From Halobacillus litoralis (GTDB lineage: Bacteria; Bacillota; Bacilli; Bacillales; Halobacillaceae), in NCBI RefSeq assembly GCF_020524025.1, contig NZ_JAIVKN010000004.1:124001-188000 (forward strand): a stretch of DNA of 64,000 nucleotides, in the 5' to 3' direction. Numbering within the stretch: the stretch's first letter is position 1; each line of letters opens with the position of its first letter. Shown here piece by piece: positions 22,934 to 31,957 of the stretch. The translations under genes were made by a program, and so were the position numbers. Under the pieces are notes generated by a model, which saw nothing but the letters and a program-made list of their open reading frames with translations, did no database searches and was not told the DNA's origin.

Positions 22934-24430
22934 TTGTTACATGTGGTCTGGTTTAAACGCGATCTTCGTCTATATGATCATGAACCATTAAATAAAGCAG
23001 TCCAAGCAGGTGATCCAATCCTTCCAATCTATGTAGCCGAGCCTTCTATTTGGCAGGGGCAGGAATTATCGGCCCGACACTATCAGTTTGTCCAGGAGAG
23101 TCTTCGTGATCTGCAGGAAAACATAAGAAAGAAAGAAGGAGAATTGTACATCGCTGTTGCTGAGATGGAAGAAGTGTTGAATGCAATCTACGATACTTTT
23201 GGAGCTTTTACCCTTCATGCTCATGAAGAGAATGGTACCCCTCATACATATGCGCGTGATGTGAAGGTTCATCGCTGGATGGAAAAGAGAAACCTTATTT
23301 TTAATGAACAACAGCATTTCGGAGTGGTGCGCAGGCTGAAATCCAGAGACGACTTCAGCAGCTATTGGGAGGAATTCATGACGAGAGAGATTACACCTGT
23401 GACAGACAGGCTGCCTTGTGTAGGAACAGTTCCTGATTGCTTTACGCCGCAATTGGAAAAATTGAAGGAGCTTTATGTAGGTGGAACTAAGCTTGAGACA
23501 GGTCAAACCGGTGGCGAAAAGGAAGCCCATCGAACTTTAAACAGCTTCTTAAAGGAGCGTTTCCGAACCTACAATGATCATTTATCAAAGCCTCATCCGT
23601 CTTCGATTTCCGGAAGCCGATTATTTCCTTATCTTGCGTGGGGGAATATTTCAATTCGTTACGTTGTCCAGAAAACAAGACAGAAACTGTCCGCTTGTGA
23701 AGATGTAATAGATCGCAGGCAATTACAGGCCTTCCTCTCACGGATGCATTGGCACTGCTACTTTATTCAACGTCTGGAAGATGATCCGGAGCTCACAGAA
23801 AAAGCGATGAATCCAGCTTTTGATCAAATTCGAACGGATTGGAATGAGAGGGCTTTTAAACAATGGTATCAGGGACGAACAGGAATACCGATGGTGGATG
23901 CCGCTATGCGCGCACTCCATGAAACCGGATGGATTAACTTTCGTTTACGGGCGATGGTTGTGTCGTTTGTCTGTCATACCCTGACGTTGGATTGGCGGAA
24001 GCCTGCCCATGCACTGGCCGGCCTTTTTCTTGATTATGAACCAGGGATTCACTACAGCCAGATCCAGATGCAGGCCGGGACAACCGGGTTTAATACCATT
24101 CGGGTTTATAATCCAATAAAGCAGGGACTTGACCACGACCCGGATGGCACATTTATACGAAAGTTCGTTCCTGAACTTAGAGGCATTCCCCTGTCATTTA
24201 TCCATGAACCTTGGAAGCTGCCAACGTCCTATAATCTTGACTATCCGAATCCTATGGTTGATGTGCCGACAGCGAGTAAACGGGCACATGATGTTCTTTG
24301 GTCGATGAAGGAAACAGATGAAGCGAAGGAATGGGCTGCAAAACAACAGGATAAACACGGATGGAGAAAAAAGAAGAAAGAAAGGAAGTCAGAGAAGGCC
24401 GAACAACTGACGTTTGACTTATTTGAATAG
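22934..24430 (+). CDS. photolyase/cryptochrome-family flavoprotein with atypical FAD pocket
   Basis: The product (about 498 residues) begins [17 protein letters not shown], the photolyase N-terminal alpha/beta domain. It continues into the FAD-binding helical domain with [31 protein letters not shown] and [20 protein letters not shown]. Where classical CPD photolyases have a W-Q-W stretch near the flavin, this protein has [16 protein letters not shown], so the flavin-proximal tryptophan is missing. It may repair pyrimidine dimers, repair other lesions, or act as a blue-light sensor. Start: TTG 22934 fits CAGGAG at 22919-22924; GTG 22928 or GTG 22874 are alternatives. The C-terminus is Lys-rich. 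Confidence 0.82.
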   Translation: MLHVVWFKRDLRLYDHEPLNKAVQAGDPILPIYVAEPSIWQGQELSARHYQFVQESLRDLQENIRKKEGELYIAVAEMEEVLNAIYDTFGAFTLHAHEENGTPHTYARDVKVHRWMEKRNLIFNEQQHFGVVRRLKSRDDFSSYWEEFMTREITPVTDRLPCVGTVPDCFTPQLEKLKELYVGGTKLETGQTGGEKEAHRTLNSFLKERFRTYNDHLSKPHPSSISGSRLFPYLAWGNISIRYVVQKTRQKLSACEDVIDRRQLQAFLSRMHWHCYFIQRLEDDPELTEKAMNPAFDQIRTDWNERAFKQWYQGRTGIPMVDAAMRALHETGWINFRLRAMVVSFVCHTLTLDWRKPAHALAGLFLDYEPGIHYSQIQMQAGTTGFNTIRVYNPIKQGLDHDPDGTFIRKFVPELRGIPLSFIHEPWKLPTSYNLDYPNPMVDVPTASKRAHDVLWSMKETDEAKEWAAKQQDKHGWRKKKKERKSEKAEQLTFDLFE

Positions 24431-24444
24431 AGAGGAGGAGTCGT

Positions 24445-24486
24445 ATGAACTCCACCCGGGCACTAAAAGACCTGTTTCTGAAGTAG
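24445..24486 (+). CDS. 13-residue mini-ORF with strong RBS inside a terminator
   Basis: Directly after the photolyase stop, AGAGGAGGAG is followed by ATG 24445, thirteen sense codons (MNSTRALKDLFLK) and TAG. The last codons form part of the terminator hairpin at 24463-24499. The RBS is as good as that of any real gene here, but the peptide is too short to judge. It could be a translated leader that modulates termination, or chance. Confidence 0.2.
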   Translation: MNSTRALKDLFLK

Positions 24487-24499
24487 GAGCAGGTTTTTT
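24463..24499 (+). terminator. terminator after the photolyase gene
   Basis: ACCTG (24470-24474) pairs with CAGGT (24490-24494), extended weakly by flanking A/T, and is followed by TTTTTT. The stem is short, so efficiency is uncertain. Confidence 0.6.
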
Positions 24500-24581
24500 A
24501 GTATATGAAAAGAGGGAACATACAACATCTGTGGCCTATATAATAGAAGAAACTTACTTATGATTTTTCGACAAATGGAGA

Positions 24582-24657
24582 AAATATACGAGCATATCTG
24601 ACAATGAGCGATTATAAAAAAGCTATTTTCTGGTCATATCTTATTTTCCGTATATTT
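24582..24657. promoter_or_regulatory. inverted repeat upstream of the P5C dehydrogenase promoter
   Basis: AAATATACG (24582-24590) and CGTATATTT (24649-24657) are perfect 9-bp reverse complements separated by 58 bp. They end 13 bp before the -35 box at 24671. The position fits an activator or a looping regulator, such as a PutR-like protein of the proline pathway. The regulator is inference. Confidence 0.4.
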
Positions 24658-24670
24658 GGGTAGTAATCGT

Positions 24671-24699
24671 TTGAACTGTTCACCTAGTTACGATAGAAT
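24671..24699 (+). promoter_or_regulatory. sigma-A promoter of the P5C dehydrogenase gene
   Basis: TTGAAC (24671-24676) and TAGAAT (24694-24699) are separated by exactly 17 bp. The expected start is near 24706, giving a leader of about 73 nt before the ATG. Confidence 0.7.
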
Positions 24700-24704
24700 A
24701 GTTT

Positions 24705-24718
24705 TGGAAACGCTTATT
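24705..24718 (+). promoter_or_regulatory. possible cre (CcpA) site at the P5C dehydrogenase transcription start
   Basis: TGGAAACGCTTATT fits 12 of 14 positions of the cre consensus TGWAARCGYTWNCW by eye. It overlaps the expected transcription start, a position where CcpA would repress. Carbon catabolite repression of proline oxidation would be sensible, but binding is inferred. Confidence 0.45.
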
Positions 24719-24778
24719 GTGATAATTTTCAAAAAATTACATAGCGTCAAACCCATTCCCTTCAAGGAGGCGTTTTTT

Positions 24779-26329
24779 ATGGTGGTCCCTTACAAACATG
24801 AACCATTCACTGATTTTACTGTAGTAGAAAATCAAAAAGCTTTGGAAGCTGCAATTAAGCAGGTCGAAGCGGACCTTGGAAAAGATTATCCCCTTATCAT
24901 TGGCGGGGAGCGGATAATGACGGATGATAAAATCGAAGTCGTCAATCCAGCCAATAAAAAAGAGGTCATCGGTCGTGTGTCAAAAGCCAATCAGGATCTT
25001 GCAGAAAAAGCGCACCAGGTCGCAGACGAAACGTTTGAGTGGTGGCGTAAGACAAAAGCTCAGTTCCGTGCAGACATTTTGTTCAGAGCTGCTGCCATCG
25101 TCAGGCGCCGTAAACATGAATTTACAGCTCATCTTGTAAAAGAGGGCGGGAAGCCATGGAAGGAAGCGGATGCGGATACAGCGGAAGCGATTGACTTTTT
25201 GGAGTATTATGGGCGGCAGATGTTAGAAATTGATAAAGGCGTGGAAGTTAATTCCCGTCCTATAGAAAATAACCGCTTCCACTATATCCCTCTCGGTGTA
25301 GGGGTCGTCATTTCCCCATGGAACTTCCTATTTGCAATCATGTGCGGAACGACAGTCGCCGCCATGGTTTCCGGTAATACGGTTCTATTAAAACCGGCAA
25401 GTGCAACACCGATTATCGCTTATAAGATGATGGAAGTGCTTGAGGAAGCGGGTCTTCCAAATGGCGTCATTAACTATATTCCAGGAAGCGGAAAAGAAGT
25501 GGGTGACTATCTGGTCGATCATCCACGCACACGGTTTATCAGCTTTACAGGATCACGTGAAGTGGGTACACGTTTGTTTGAGCGTGCAGCCAAAGTTCAT
25601 GATGGGCAGAAGTGGCTGAAACGAACCATTATTGAAATGGGAGGAAAAGATACGATTGTGGTTGACAGTGACTCAGACCTTGAATTAGCCGCTGATGCCA
25701 TCACTTATTCGGCCTTCGGTTTTTCCGGGCAGAAATGTTCGGCCTGCTCCCGTGTCGTCGCACATGAAGAGATTTATGATGAGCTGGTCGATCGTGTAGT
25801 TCAGAAGACGAAAGAACAAGTCAACTATGGCGATCCAACAGACAACAGCAACTATATGGGGCCGGTCATTGATCAAGGGGCCTATGATAAGATCATGAGT
25901 TACATTGAAATTGGTAAAGACGAAGGGAAGCTGCTGACAGGCGGAAAAGGCGATGACAGTAAAGGGTGGTTTGTAGCACCAACTATTTTTGGTGATTTAC
26001 AGCCCGATGCCCGTCTCATGCAGGAAGAAATCTTTGGACCAGTTGTTGGCTTTACGAAGGCAAAGTCCTTTGATGAAGCTATTGAAATAGCTAACAATAC
26101 GGAATACGGTTTGACTGGCGCTGTTATTTCCAATAACCGCGAACATATTGAGAAAGCACGTGAAGATTTCCATGTCGGTAATCTTTATTTTAACCGAGGC
26201 TGTACCGCTGCTATCGTCGGGTACCATCCTTTTGGCGGATTCAATATGTCCGGAACAGATTCTAAGGCTGGTGGGCCGGATTATCTCATCCACCATATGC
26301 AAGGCAAAACGACATCTGAAATGTTATAG
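24779..26329 (+). CDS. pruA: 1-pyrroline-5-carboxylate dehydrogenase
   Basis: The enzyme oxidises P5C/glutamate semialdehyde to glutamate with NAD+, the second step of proline (and arginine/ornithine) catabolism. The start ATG 24779 follows AAGGAGG and gives 516 residues, the length of Bacillus RocA/PutC. The N-terminal [11 protein letters not shown] is typical. Catalytic motifs are [12 protein letters not shown] (Glu) and [12 protein letters not shown] (Cys). The C-terminal region has [20 protein letters not shown] proline dehydrogenase gene is not in the window. Separating RocA-type (arginine) from PutC-type (proline) use by sequence alone is uncertain; the symporter next door favours proline. 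Confidence 0.93.
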   Translation: MVVPYKHEPFTDFTVVENQKALEAAIKQVEADLGKDYPLIIGGERIMTDDKIEVVNPANKKEVIGRVSKANQDLAEKAHQVADETFEWWRKTKAQFRADILFRAAAIVRRRKHEFTAHLVKEGGKPWKEADADTAEAIDFLEYYGRQMLEIDKGVEVNSRPIENNRFHYIPLGVGVVISPWNFLFAIMCGTTVAAMVSGNTVLLKPASATPIIAYKMMEVLEEAGLPNGVINYIPGSGKEVGDYLVDHPRTRFISFTGSREVGTRLFERAAKVHDGQKWLKRTIIEMGGKDTIVVDSDSDLELAADAITYSAFGFSGQKCSACSRVVAHEEIYDELVDRVVQKTKEQVNYGDPTDNSNYMGPVIDQGAYDKIMSYIEIGKDEGKLLTGGKGDDSKGWFVAPTIFGDLQPDARLMQEEIFGPVVGFTKAKSFDEAIEIANNTEYGLTGAVISNNREHIEKAREDFHVGNLYFNRGCTAAIVGYHPFGGFNMSGTDSKAGGPDYLIHHMQGKTTSEML

Positions 26330-26339
26330 TTTTTAAAAA

Positions 26340-26382
26340 CGAAAAACCCCCTTCCTCATAAAAGTGGAAAGGGGGTTTTTTG
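26340..26382 (+). terminator. P5C dehydrogenase terminator
   Basis: AACCCCCTTCC (26345-26355) pairs with GGAAAGGGGGTT (26366-26377) with one bulged A, and a T-run follows. Confidence 0.92.
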
Positions 26383-26469
26383 GTTTAGAAAAGAGCATAC
26401 TAGGGAAGTAAGAAACAGTTCCATTGGGACCATTTGCATAACCTAATTAAATTTTTTTAATAAATTTTG

Positions 26470-26534
26470 TGAATGAATATCATAAGAAAGTCATCTATTT
26501 GCATGATTATACATGTTACAGGAATATTCATTCA
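26470..26534. promoter_or_regulatory. 11-bp inverted repeat upstream of the putP promoter
   Basis: TGAATGAATAT (26470-26480) and ATATTCATTCA (26524-26534) are perfect reverse complements, 43 bp apart, ending 23 bp before the -35 box. They look like a regulator binding site pair or a loop-forming site. The arms differ in sequence from the repeat before the P5C dehydrogenase gene. Confidence 0.45.
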
Positions 26535-26557
26535 AATTAGCTGATTTATACCAATTT

Positions 26558-26586
26558 TTGCAATGTTCGCTCAAAGGTTATATGAT
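26558..26586 (+). promoter_or_regulatory. sigma-A promoter for the small membrane protein and putP
   Basis: TTGCAA (26558-26563) and TATGAT (26581-26586) with a 17-bp spacer. The leader of about 100 nt to the GTG start contains a TTAAGTC/GACTTAA hairpin (26612-26618 with 26624-26630). Confidence 0.68.
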
Positions 26587-26689
26587 ATAGTTGTACCTGT
26601 ATTTGGATTTTTTAAGTCTATATGACTTAAGAACCATGCGTCGGTACCATTGCATAGAATTGTATAGACCAAACCAGGGAGGTGACAAT

Positions 26690-26815
26690 GTGTTTGAACT
26701 CGCTACCGCAACATCAGCAACAATCGCAGGGGCAACATGGTTCTGGTTATTTGTCCCGATGCCAATTTTACTTATCCTATCTATCATTACACTTTTTACT
26801 GAGAGGAGCGAATAA
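26690..26815 (+). CDS. 41-residue membrane microprotein upstream of the proline symporter
   Basis: GGGAGGTGAC precedes a GTG at 26690 (overlapping an out-of-frame ATG at 26688). The GTG frame encodes MFELATATSATIAGATW, then the hydrophobic FWLFVPMPILLILSIITLF and TERSE. The gene ends 6 bp before the putP ATG and carries the putP RBS (GAGAGGAG) in its last codons, so the two are tightly coupled. Its position and one-helix form resemble small accessory subunits of sodium symporters (as MetS is for the NSS transporter MetP). The overlapping ATG frame is polar and unlike protein. A role in PutP assembly is inference. Confidence 0.72.
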   Translation: MFELATATSATIAGATWFWLFVPMPILLILSIITLFTERSE

Positions 26816-26821
26816 CAAAAC

Positions 26822-28336
26822 ATGAGTACTGCAACGTTAATAACATTTATTGTTTACTTAATAGGTATGCTGGGCATTGGCTTTGCCGCATATCGTCTAA
26901 CATCTGATTTATCTGATTACGTTTTAGGCGGCCGTCGTTTAGGTCCGGGAGTTGCTGCGCTGTCAGCCGGTGCTTCCGACATGAGTGGCTGGCTGCTGCT
27001 GGGTCTGCCTGGTGCTATTTACGCATCTGGTTTGTCTGAAGCCTGGATCGGTGTCGGTCTTGCTATTGGTGCTTATTTAAACTGGCAGTTTGTCGCACGC
27101 CGTCTTCGAGTATTTACAGAAGTTGCGAACGATTCCATTACGGTTCCTGACTATCTTGAGAACCGTTTCCAAGATAAATCACACATCTTACGTGTGGTAT
27201 CTGCAGCTGTAATCTTATTATTCTTTACCTTTTACACATCTTCCGGTATGGTTGCCGGTGCGAAGCTGTTTGAAGCTTCCTTTGCATTAAGCTACACACA
27301 AGCCCTGTGGCTGGGTGCTATTGTAACAATTTCTTACACATTCCTTGGTGGATTCCTGGCAGTAAGCTGGACAGACTTTGTTCAAGGGATCCTGATGTTC
27401 TTAGCTTTAATCTCTGTACCTATTGTAGCGATTTCTGAACTTGGCGGGTGGAATGCAGCCACAGACGCTGTAGCTCAAATCAATCCATCCCACTTGAACA
27501 TGGTTCAAGGTGTCGGAGCCCTTGCAATCATCTCATCTCTCGCATGGGGTCTTGGTTACTTTGGTCAGCCGCATATCCTTGTGCGTTTTATGGCACTGCG
27601 CTCTCCTAAAGATGTACCGAAAGCTCGTTTAATCGGGATCGGATGGATGGTTCTTGGTCTGTATGGTGCTATCTTCACAGGTCTATTCGGACTTGCTTAT
27701 ATCAATACGGCAGACGTTGCTGACCTAACCACATTTAATGCTGAAGTAGTAACAGAAGGCGGCATTCAAATGCTGGCTGACTCAGAGAAGATTTTCATCA
27801 CCTTCTCTCAGATTCTGTTCCACCCGGTGATTGCAGGTATCCTGCTGGCAGCTATTCTATCTGCCATCATGAGTACGATTGACTCTCAATTGCTTGTATC
27901 TTCTTCTGCTCTTGCAGAGGACTTCTATAAAGCATTGTTCCGTCCGAATGCTACAGAGAAAGAATTGGTATGGATCGGCCGTGTAGCCGTTGCAGGTATT
28001 GCTTTAATTGCTGTCCTGCTTGCTGGTAACCCAGATAGTACCGTTCTTGGTCTTGTATCATACGCCTGGGCAGGTTTCGGTGCCGCGTTTGGTCCGATCA
28101 TTATCTTGTCTCTATTCTGGAAAGGCATTACGCGTAACGGTGCCATCACAGGTCTGGTTGTCGGTGCGGTGGTTGTTGTCCTTTGGGGTGACTTCCTCAG
28201 CGGCGGAATCTTCGACCTTTATGAAATCGTACCTGGTTTCATCTTGAGTGCTCTTGCAGCTATCTTAGTTAGTATGGCAGGTAAACCGCCAAAAGCTGTT
28301 GTCGATGCATTTGAAGAAGCTAAAAAACAGTATTAA
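26822..28336 (+). CDS. putP: sodium/proline symporter (PutP/OpuE type)
   Basis: A 504-residue SSS-family transporter with about 13 hydrophobic segments. Signatures include DYVLGGRRLGPGVAALSAGASDMSGW in two pieces around residues 32-57, the conserved GGFLAVSWTDFVQG (about residues 178-191), AWGLGYFGQPHILVRFMA and IMSTIDSQLLVSSSA (sodium-site Ser/Thr region). It occupies the chromosomal place of B. subtilis opuE, whose product imports proline as osmoprotectant; close identity to PutP makes nutritional uptake equally likely. It is expressed with the microprotein at 26690 from the promoter at 26558. Confidence 0.93.
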   Translation: MSTATLITFIVYLIGMLGIGFAAYRLTSDLSDYVLGGRRLGPGVAALSAGASDMSGWLLLGLPGAIYASGLSEAWIGVGLAIGAYLNWQFVARRLRVFTEVANDSITVPDYLENRFQDKSHILRVVSAAVILLFFTFYTSSGMVAGAKLFEASFALSYTQALWLGAIVTISYTFLGGFLAVSWTDFVQGILMFLALISVPIVAISELGGWNAATDAVAQINPSHLNMVQGVGALAIISSLAWGLGYFGQPHILVRFMALRSPKDVPKARLIGIGWMVLGLYGAIFTGLFGLAYINTADVADLTTFNAEVVTEGGIQMLADSEKIFITFSQILFHPVIAGILLAAILSAIMSTIDSQLLVSSSALAEDFYKALFRPNATEKELVWIGRVAVAGIALIAVLLAGNPDSTVLGLVSYAWAGFGAAFGPIIILSLFWKGITRNGAITGLVVGAVVVVLWGDFLSGGIFDLYEIVPGFILSALAAILVSMAGKPPKAVVDAFEEAKKQY

Positions 28337-28344
28337 TTCGATAT

Positions 28345-28379
28345 AAAGATCCCTGGTCCTAGGACCAGGGATCTTTTTT
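28345..28379 (+). terminator. putP terminator
   Basis: A near loop-less palindrome: GATCCCTGGTCCT (28348-28360) and AGGACCAGGGATC (28361-28373), flanked by AAA and TTTTTT. The inner bases must open as the loop. Confidence 0.93.
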
Positions 28380-28534
28380 AATTGGCCGGGCAACCAAGTC
28401 TTCGATAGACGTGCTTTTTACAATATAGAAGGAACAAGGTTTCATTCACCATGGAACATCAAGATTTCTGTCTTTCTTGAAAAAAGACACACCTCCTTCA
28501 GATATGTTAAGATAAGAAAGATGTGCAGCGTACG

Positions 28535-28564
28535 TTGAAATTAGATTCTTAAATTTGGTATGAT
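28535..28564 (+). promoter_or_regulatory. sigma-A promoter of gatCAB
   Basis: TTGAAA (28535-28540) and TATGAT (28559-28564) are separated by 18 bp, 36 bp before the gatC ATG. No leader riboswitch or T-box is seen. Confidence 0.65.
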
Positions 28565-28599
28565 CATATATTATGTGAGATCGAAATGGAGGTCGCATT

Positions 28600-28890
28600 A
28601 TGTCCAGAATCAGTAAAGAAGAAGTGAAGCATGTCGCAAACCTTGCGCGTCTTGCCATCACGGATGAAGAAGCAACGACATTCACAAAACAGCTGGATGA
28701 TATTATCACCTATGCCGAGCAGTTGAATGAACTAGATACAACAGGCGTTGAGCCGACAACACACGTCCTTGATCTTAAGAACGTGATGCGTAAGGACGAG
28801 CCGAAGAAGTGGATCACCCAGGATGATGCACTTAAAAATGCACCAGATAAACAGGACGGGCAGTTTAAAGTGCCATCCGTATTGGAATAA
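28600..28890 (+). CDS. gatC: Asp-tRNA(Asn)/Glu-tRNA(Gln) amidotransferase subunit C
   Basis: GatC (96 residues) stabilises the GatCAB complex that converts misacylated Glu-tRNA(Gln) to Gln-tRNA(Gln). The N-terminal [17 protein letters not shown] and the middle [16 protein letters not shown] are the family's signatures. The ATG 28600 follows TGGAGG. It is the first gene of the gatCAB operon, 12 bp before gatA. Confidence 0.96.
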   Translation: MSRISKEEVKHVANLARLAITDEEATTFTKQLDDIITYAEQLNELDTTGVEPTTHVLDLKNVMRKDEPKKWITQDDALKNAPDKQDGQFKVPSVLE

Positions 28891-28902
28891 GGAGGTTCGA
28901 CG

Positions 28903-30375
28903 ATGTCTTTATTTGACTATACATTACGTGAGCTTCAAGAGAAGCTACATAGCAAAGAAATCTCTGTCACAGATTTAGTGGAAGAATCCTATAAACGTAT
29001 TGAAGAAGTGGACGAAGAAGTCCAGGCGTTTATTACGTTGAACAAAGAAGCAGCGAAAGCAAAAGCAGCTGAACTTGATCAAGAACGAGGCAGCGCCAAT
29101 GCTGAATTGTTCGGTCTTCCGATCGGTGTCAAAGACAATATTGTGACAAAAGGACTGCGCACAACAGCAGGAAGTCAATTCCTCTCAAACTTCGAAGACC
29201 CGCTTTATGATGCGACGGTTGTCAACAAGTTGAATGATGCCAAATCCGTCACAATCGGTAAATTAAATATGGACGAATTCGCGATGGGTTCTTCCAATGA
29301 AAACTCAAGTTACGCAGCAGCGCGCAATCCGTGGAATACAGATTATGTACCAGGTGGATCCAGTGGTGGTTCAGCTGCAGCGGTAGCCGCAGGTGAAGTT
29401 CCTTACTCTCTTGGTTCTGATACAGGTGGATCAATCCGTCAACCAGCCGCGTATTGTGGTGTTGTTGGACTGAAACCAACGTATGGCCGCGTTTCCCGTT
29501 TTGGATTAATCGCGTTTGCGTCTTCTTTAGACCAAATTGGACCGATTACACGTAACGTGGAAGACAATGCGTTCTTATTAGAAACCATTGCCGGACACGA
29601 CAAGATGGACTCAACGTCGGCGGACGTAGATGTACCTAAGTACACAGAATCTCTAACCGGGGATGTTAAAGGTCTGAAAATCGGTGTGCCGAAGGAGTAC
29701 CTTGCTGAAGGTGTTGCACCAGAAGTGAAAGAGGCAGTCCAAGCGGCTCTTAATGAATATGAAAAAATGGGCGCAACGTGGGAAGAAGTGTCTCTTCCAC
29801 ACTCTAAATACGCACTTTCTACTTATTATCTACTTTCTTCTTCAGAAGCGTCTGCCAATCTGGCCCGCTTTGATGGCGTCCGTTATGGCAACCGCGCGGA
29901 AGATGCAGAATCTATGCTCGACATGTTCAAGCGTTCCCGTGCAGAAGGCTTTGGTGATGAAGTGAAGCGCCGTATTATGCTTGGAACTTTCGCACTAAGC
30001 TCCGGCTACTATGATGCTTACTACAAAAAAGCACAGCAGGTACGTACATTGATTAAAAATGACTTTGAAAAAGTATTTGAAGACTACGATGTCATCGTTG
30101 GACCGACAACACCGACACCTGCCTTTAAAGTAGGAGACAAAGTTGATGACCCAATGACGATGTATGCCAACGATATTTTGACAATCCCTGTGAACTTAGC
30201 AGGCGTACCGGGAATCTCTATCCCATGCGGGTTCTCTGCTGAAGGACTGCCAATCGGATTGCAGATTATCGGGAAGCACTTTGACGAAGCTACGGTTTAC
30301 CGTGCTGCTCATGCCTTCGAACAGGCAACTGATTATCATAAACAACGCCCGTCCCTTGGAGGTGCGCGCTCATGA
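28903..30375 (+). CDS. gatA: Asp-tRNA(Asn)/Glu-tRNA(Gln) amidotransferase subunit A
   Basis: GatA is the amidase-signature glutaminase that releases ammonia for GatB. The Ser-cisSer-Lys triad region is intact: Lys in [11 protein letters not shown] (about residue 78), and [13 protein letters not shown] plus [15 protein letters not shown] (about residues 149-186). The 490 residues are about the usual length. ATG 28903 follows AAGGAGG. It overlaps gatB by 4 nt. Confidence 0.97.
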   Translation: MSLFDYTLRELQEKLHSKEISVTDLVEESYKRIEEVDEEVQAFITLNKEAAKAKAAELDQERGSANAELFGLPIGVKDNIVTKGLRTTAGSQFLSNFEDPLYDATVVNKLNDAKSVTIGKLNMDEFAMGSSNENSSYAAARNPWNTDYVPGGSSGGSAAAVAAGEVPYSLGSDTGGSIRQPAAYCGVVGLKPTYGRVSRFGLIAFASSLDQIGPITRNVEDNAFLLETIAGHDKMDSTSADVDVPKYTESLTGDVKGLKIGVPKEYLAEGVAPEVKEAVQAALNEYEKMGATWEEVSLPHSKYALSTYYLLSSSEASANLARFDGVRYGNRAEDAESMLDMFKRSRAEGFGDEVKRRIMLGTFALSSGYYDAYYKKAQQVRTLIKNDFEKVFEDYDVIVGPTTPTPAFKVGDKVDDPMTMYANDILTIPVNLAGVPGISIPCGFSAEGLPIGLQIIGKHFDEATVYRAAHAFEQATDYHKQRPSLGGARS

Positions 30376-31802
30376 ATTTTGAAACGATTATCGGACTAGA
30401 GGTCCACGTAGAGCTTAAAACGGACTCGAAAATCTTCAGTCCTTCCCCAAACATGTTTGGGGACGATCCGAACACAAACGTCAATCCGATTGACCTTGGG
30501 TACCCAGGTGTTCTTCCTGTCTTAAACGAAGAAGCTGTTAACTTCGCTATGAAAGCGGCGATGGCTCTAAACTGTGACATTGCTACGGATACGAAATTTG
30601 ACCGTAAAAACTACTTTTACCCGGACAATCCGAAAGCTTATCAAATCTCTCAATTTGATAAGCCGATCGGTGAGAACGGCTATATTGATATTGAAGTCGA
30701 TGGTAAGAAAAAGCGGATCGGCATCACTCGTCTTCATATGGAAGAGGATGCAGGTAAACTGACACACAGTGACGACGGTTATTCCTTAGTTGACTTTAAC
30801 CGTCAGGGAACACCGCTTGTTGAAATCGTATCTGAGCCTGACATCCGCTCACCAAAAGAGGCGTATGCGTACTTAGAAGCGTTAAAGAATATCATTCAGT
30901 ACACAGGCGTATCCGACTGTAAGATGGAAGAAGGATCCCTTCGTTGTGATGCGAACATTTCCCTTCGTCCAATCGGTCAGGAAGAGTTCGGGACAAAAGC
31001 AGAGCTTAAGAACTTGAACTCTTTCTCCTTTGTACAAAAAGGACTGGAATTTGAAGAGGTCCGTCAGCAGAAAGAACTTCTTTCAGGCGGAGAAATTCTT
31101 CAAGAGACACGCCGTTATGATGAGCAGACAAAAGAAACGATTCTAATGCGTGTCAAAGAAGGATCTGACGACTACCGTTACTTCCCAGAGCCTGACCTTG
31201 TTCCTCTTCACATCGATGAAGCGTGGAAAGAGCGTATCAAGGCTCAAATTCCTGAGCTTCCAGATGCGCGTAAGAAACGCTATATTGAAGAGCTTGAACT
31301 TCCAGAGTACGATGCGATGGTTCTTACAAACAACAAAGAACTCTCCGACTTCTTCGAAGAAACAATCGCCGCCGGTGGTGACGTTAAACAGGCGTCCAAC
31401 TGGCTGATGGGTGAAGTTTCTGCGTATATGAACAAGAATTATAAAGACCTTCATGAGCTTGCTTTAACGCCGGATGCGCTGGCGAAAATGATCAAGCTGA
31501 TTGAAGATGGCACCATCTCTTCCAAGATGGCCAAGAAAGTCTTTACTGAGCTTGTCGAAAACGGTGGTGAGCCTGAGCAGATCGTTAAAGATAAAGGACT
31601 TGTTCAAATCTCCGACGAAGGTCAGCTTACAGAAATCATCGTCGGGATTATGGATAATAATCCACAGTCGATCGAGGACTATAAGAACGGAAAAGATAAA
31701 GCACTCGGCTTCCTTGTAGGTCAAGTTATGAAACAAACAAAAGGGCAGGCAAATCCGCCGATGGTTAACAAAATCATTTTGGCAGAAATGGACAAACGCT
31801 AA
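30372..31802 (+). CDS. gatB: Asp-tRNA(Asn)/Glu-tRNA(Gln) amidotransferase subunit B
   Basis: GatB activates the misacylated tRNA by phosphorylation and amidates it with ammonia channelled from GatA. The N-terminal kinase-like domain begins [20 protein letters not shown] and has [17 protein letters not shown]. The C-terminal YqeY-like tail ends GKANPP-like [10 protein letters not shown], involved in tRNA recognition. The 476 residues fit the family. The start overlaps the gatA stop. Confidence 0.97.
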   Translation: MNFETIIGLEVHVELKTDSKIFSPSPNMFGDDPNTNVNPIDLGYPGVLPVLNEEAVNFAMKAAMALNCDIATDTKFDRKNYFYPDNPKAYQISQFDKPIGENGYIDIEVDGKKKRIGITRLHMEEDAGKLTHSDDGYSLVDFNRQGTPLVEIVSEPDIRSPKEAYAYLEALKNIIQYTGVSDCKMEEGSLRCDANISLRPIGQEEFGTKAELKNLNSFSFVQKGLEFEEVRQQKELLSGGEILQETRRYDEQTKETILMRVKEGSDDYRYFPEPDLVPLHIDEAWKERIKAQIPELPDARKKRYIEELELPEYDAMVLTNNKELSDFFEETIAAGGDVKQASNWLMGEVSAYMNKNYKDLHELALTPDALAKMIKLIEDGTISSKMAKKVFTELVENGGEPEQIVKDKGLVQISDEGQLTEIIVGIMDNNPQSIEDYKNGKDKALGFLVGQVMKQTKGQANPPMVNKIILAEMDKR

Positions 31803-31820
31803 CAGCCCCATAGGATACAG

Positions 31821-31856
31821 AAAGCACGCACCCGATGAGAAGTGCGTGCTTTCGTA
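31821..31856 (+). terminator. gatB terminator
   Basis: AAAGCACGCAC (31821-31831) and GTGCGTGCTTT (31842-31852) form an 11-bp stem. The T-tract is short, ending TTTCG. Confidence 0.8.
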
Positions 31857-31892
31857 TGGAAGAATGGAAGTCTTCATATACTATACAGTGGT

Positions 31893-31920
31893 TTGCAAAA
31901 ACAGGAAAAAGAGATATGAT
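31893..31920 (+). promoter_or_regulatory. sigma-A promoter of dgkB
   Basis: TTGCAA (31893-31898) and TATGAT (31915-31920) with a 16-bp spacer, 37 bp before the dgkB ATG. Confidence 0.6.
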
Positions 31921-31957
31921 GTACTATGGAACAAGCTTGGATAAAGGGGGTCATACG

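Noticed and set aside
26688-26824. ATG-started frame overlapping the 41-residue microprotein
   Set aside because: Although it has an ATG behind the RBS, the product is Gln/Ser/Leu-rich without domain or membrane helix and runs into putP; the GTG frame gives a coherent membrane protein.
28446-28492. Peptide frame starting GTG near 28487 on the - strand after GAAGGAGG
   Set aside because: The RBS directly abuts the GTG with no spacer, and the peptide is about 14 residues with no membrane or other feature.
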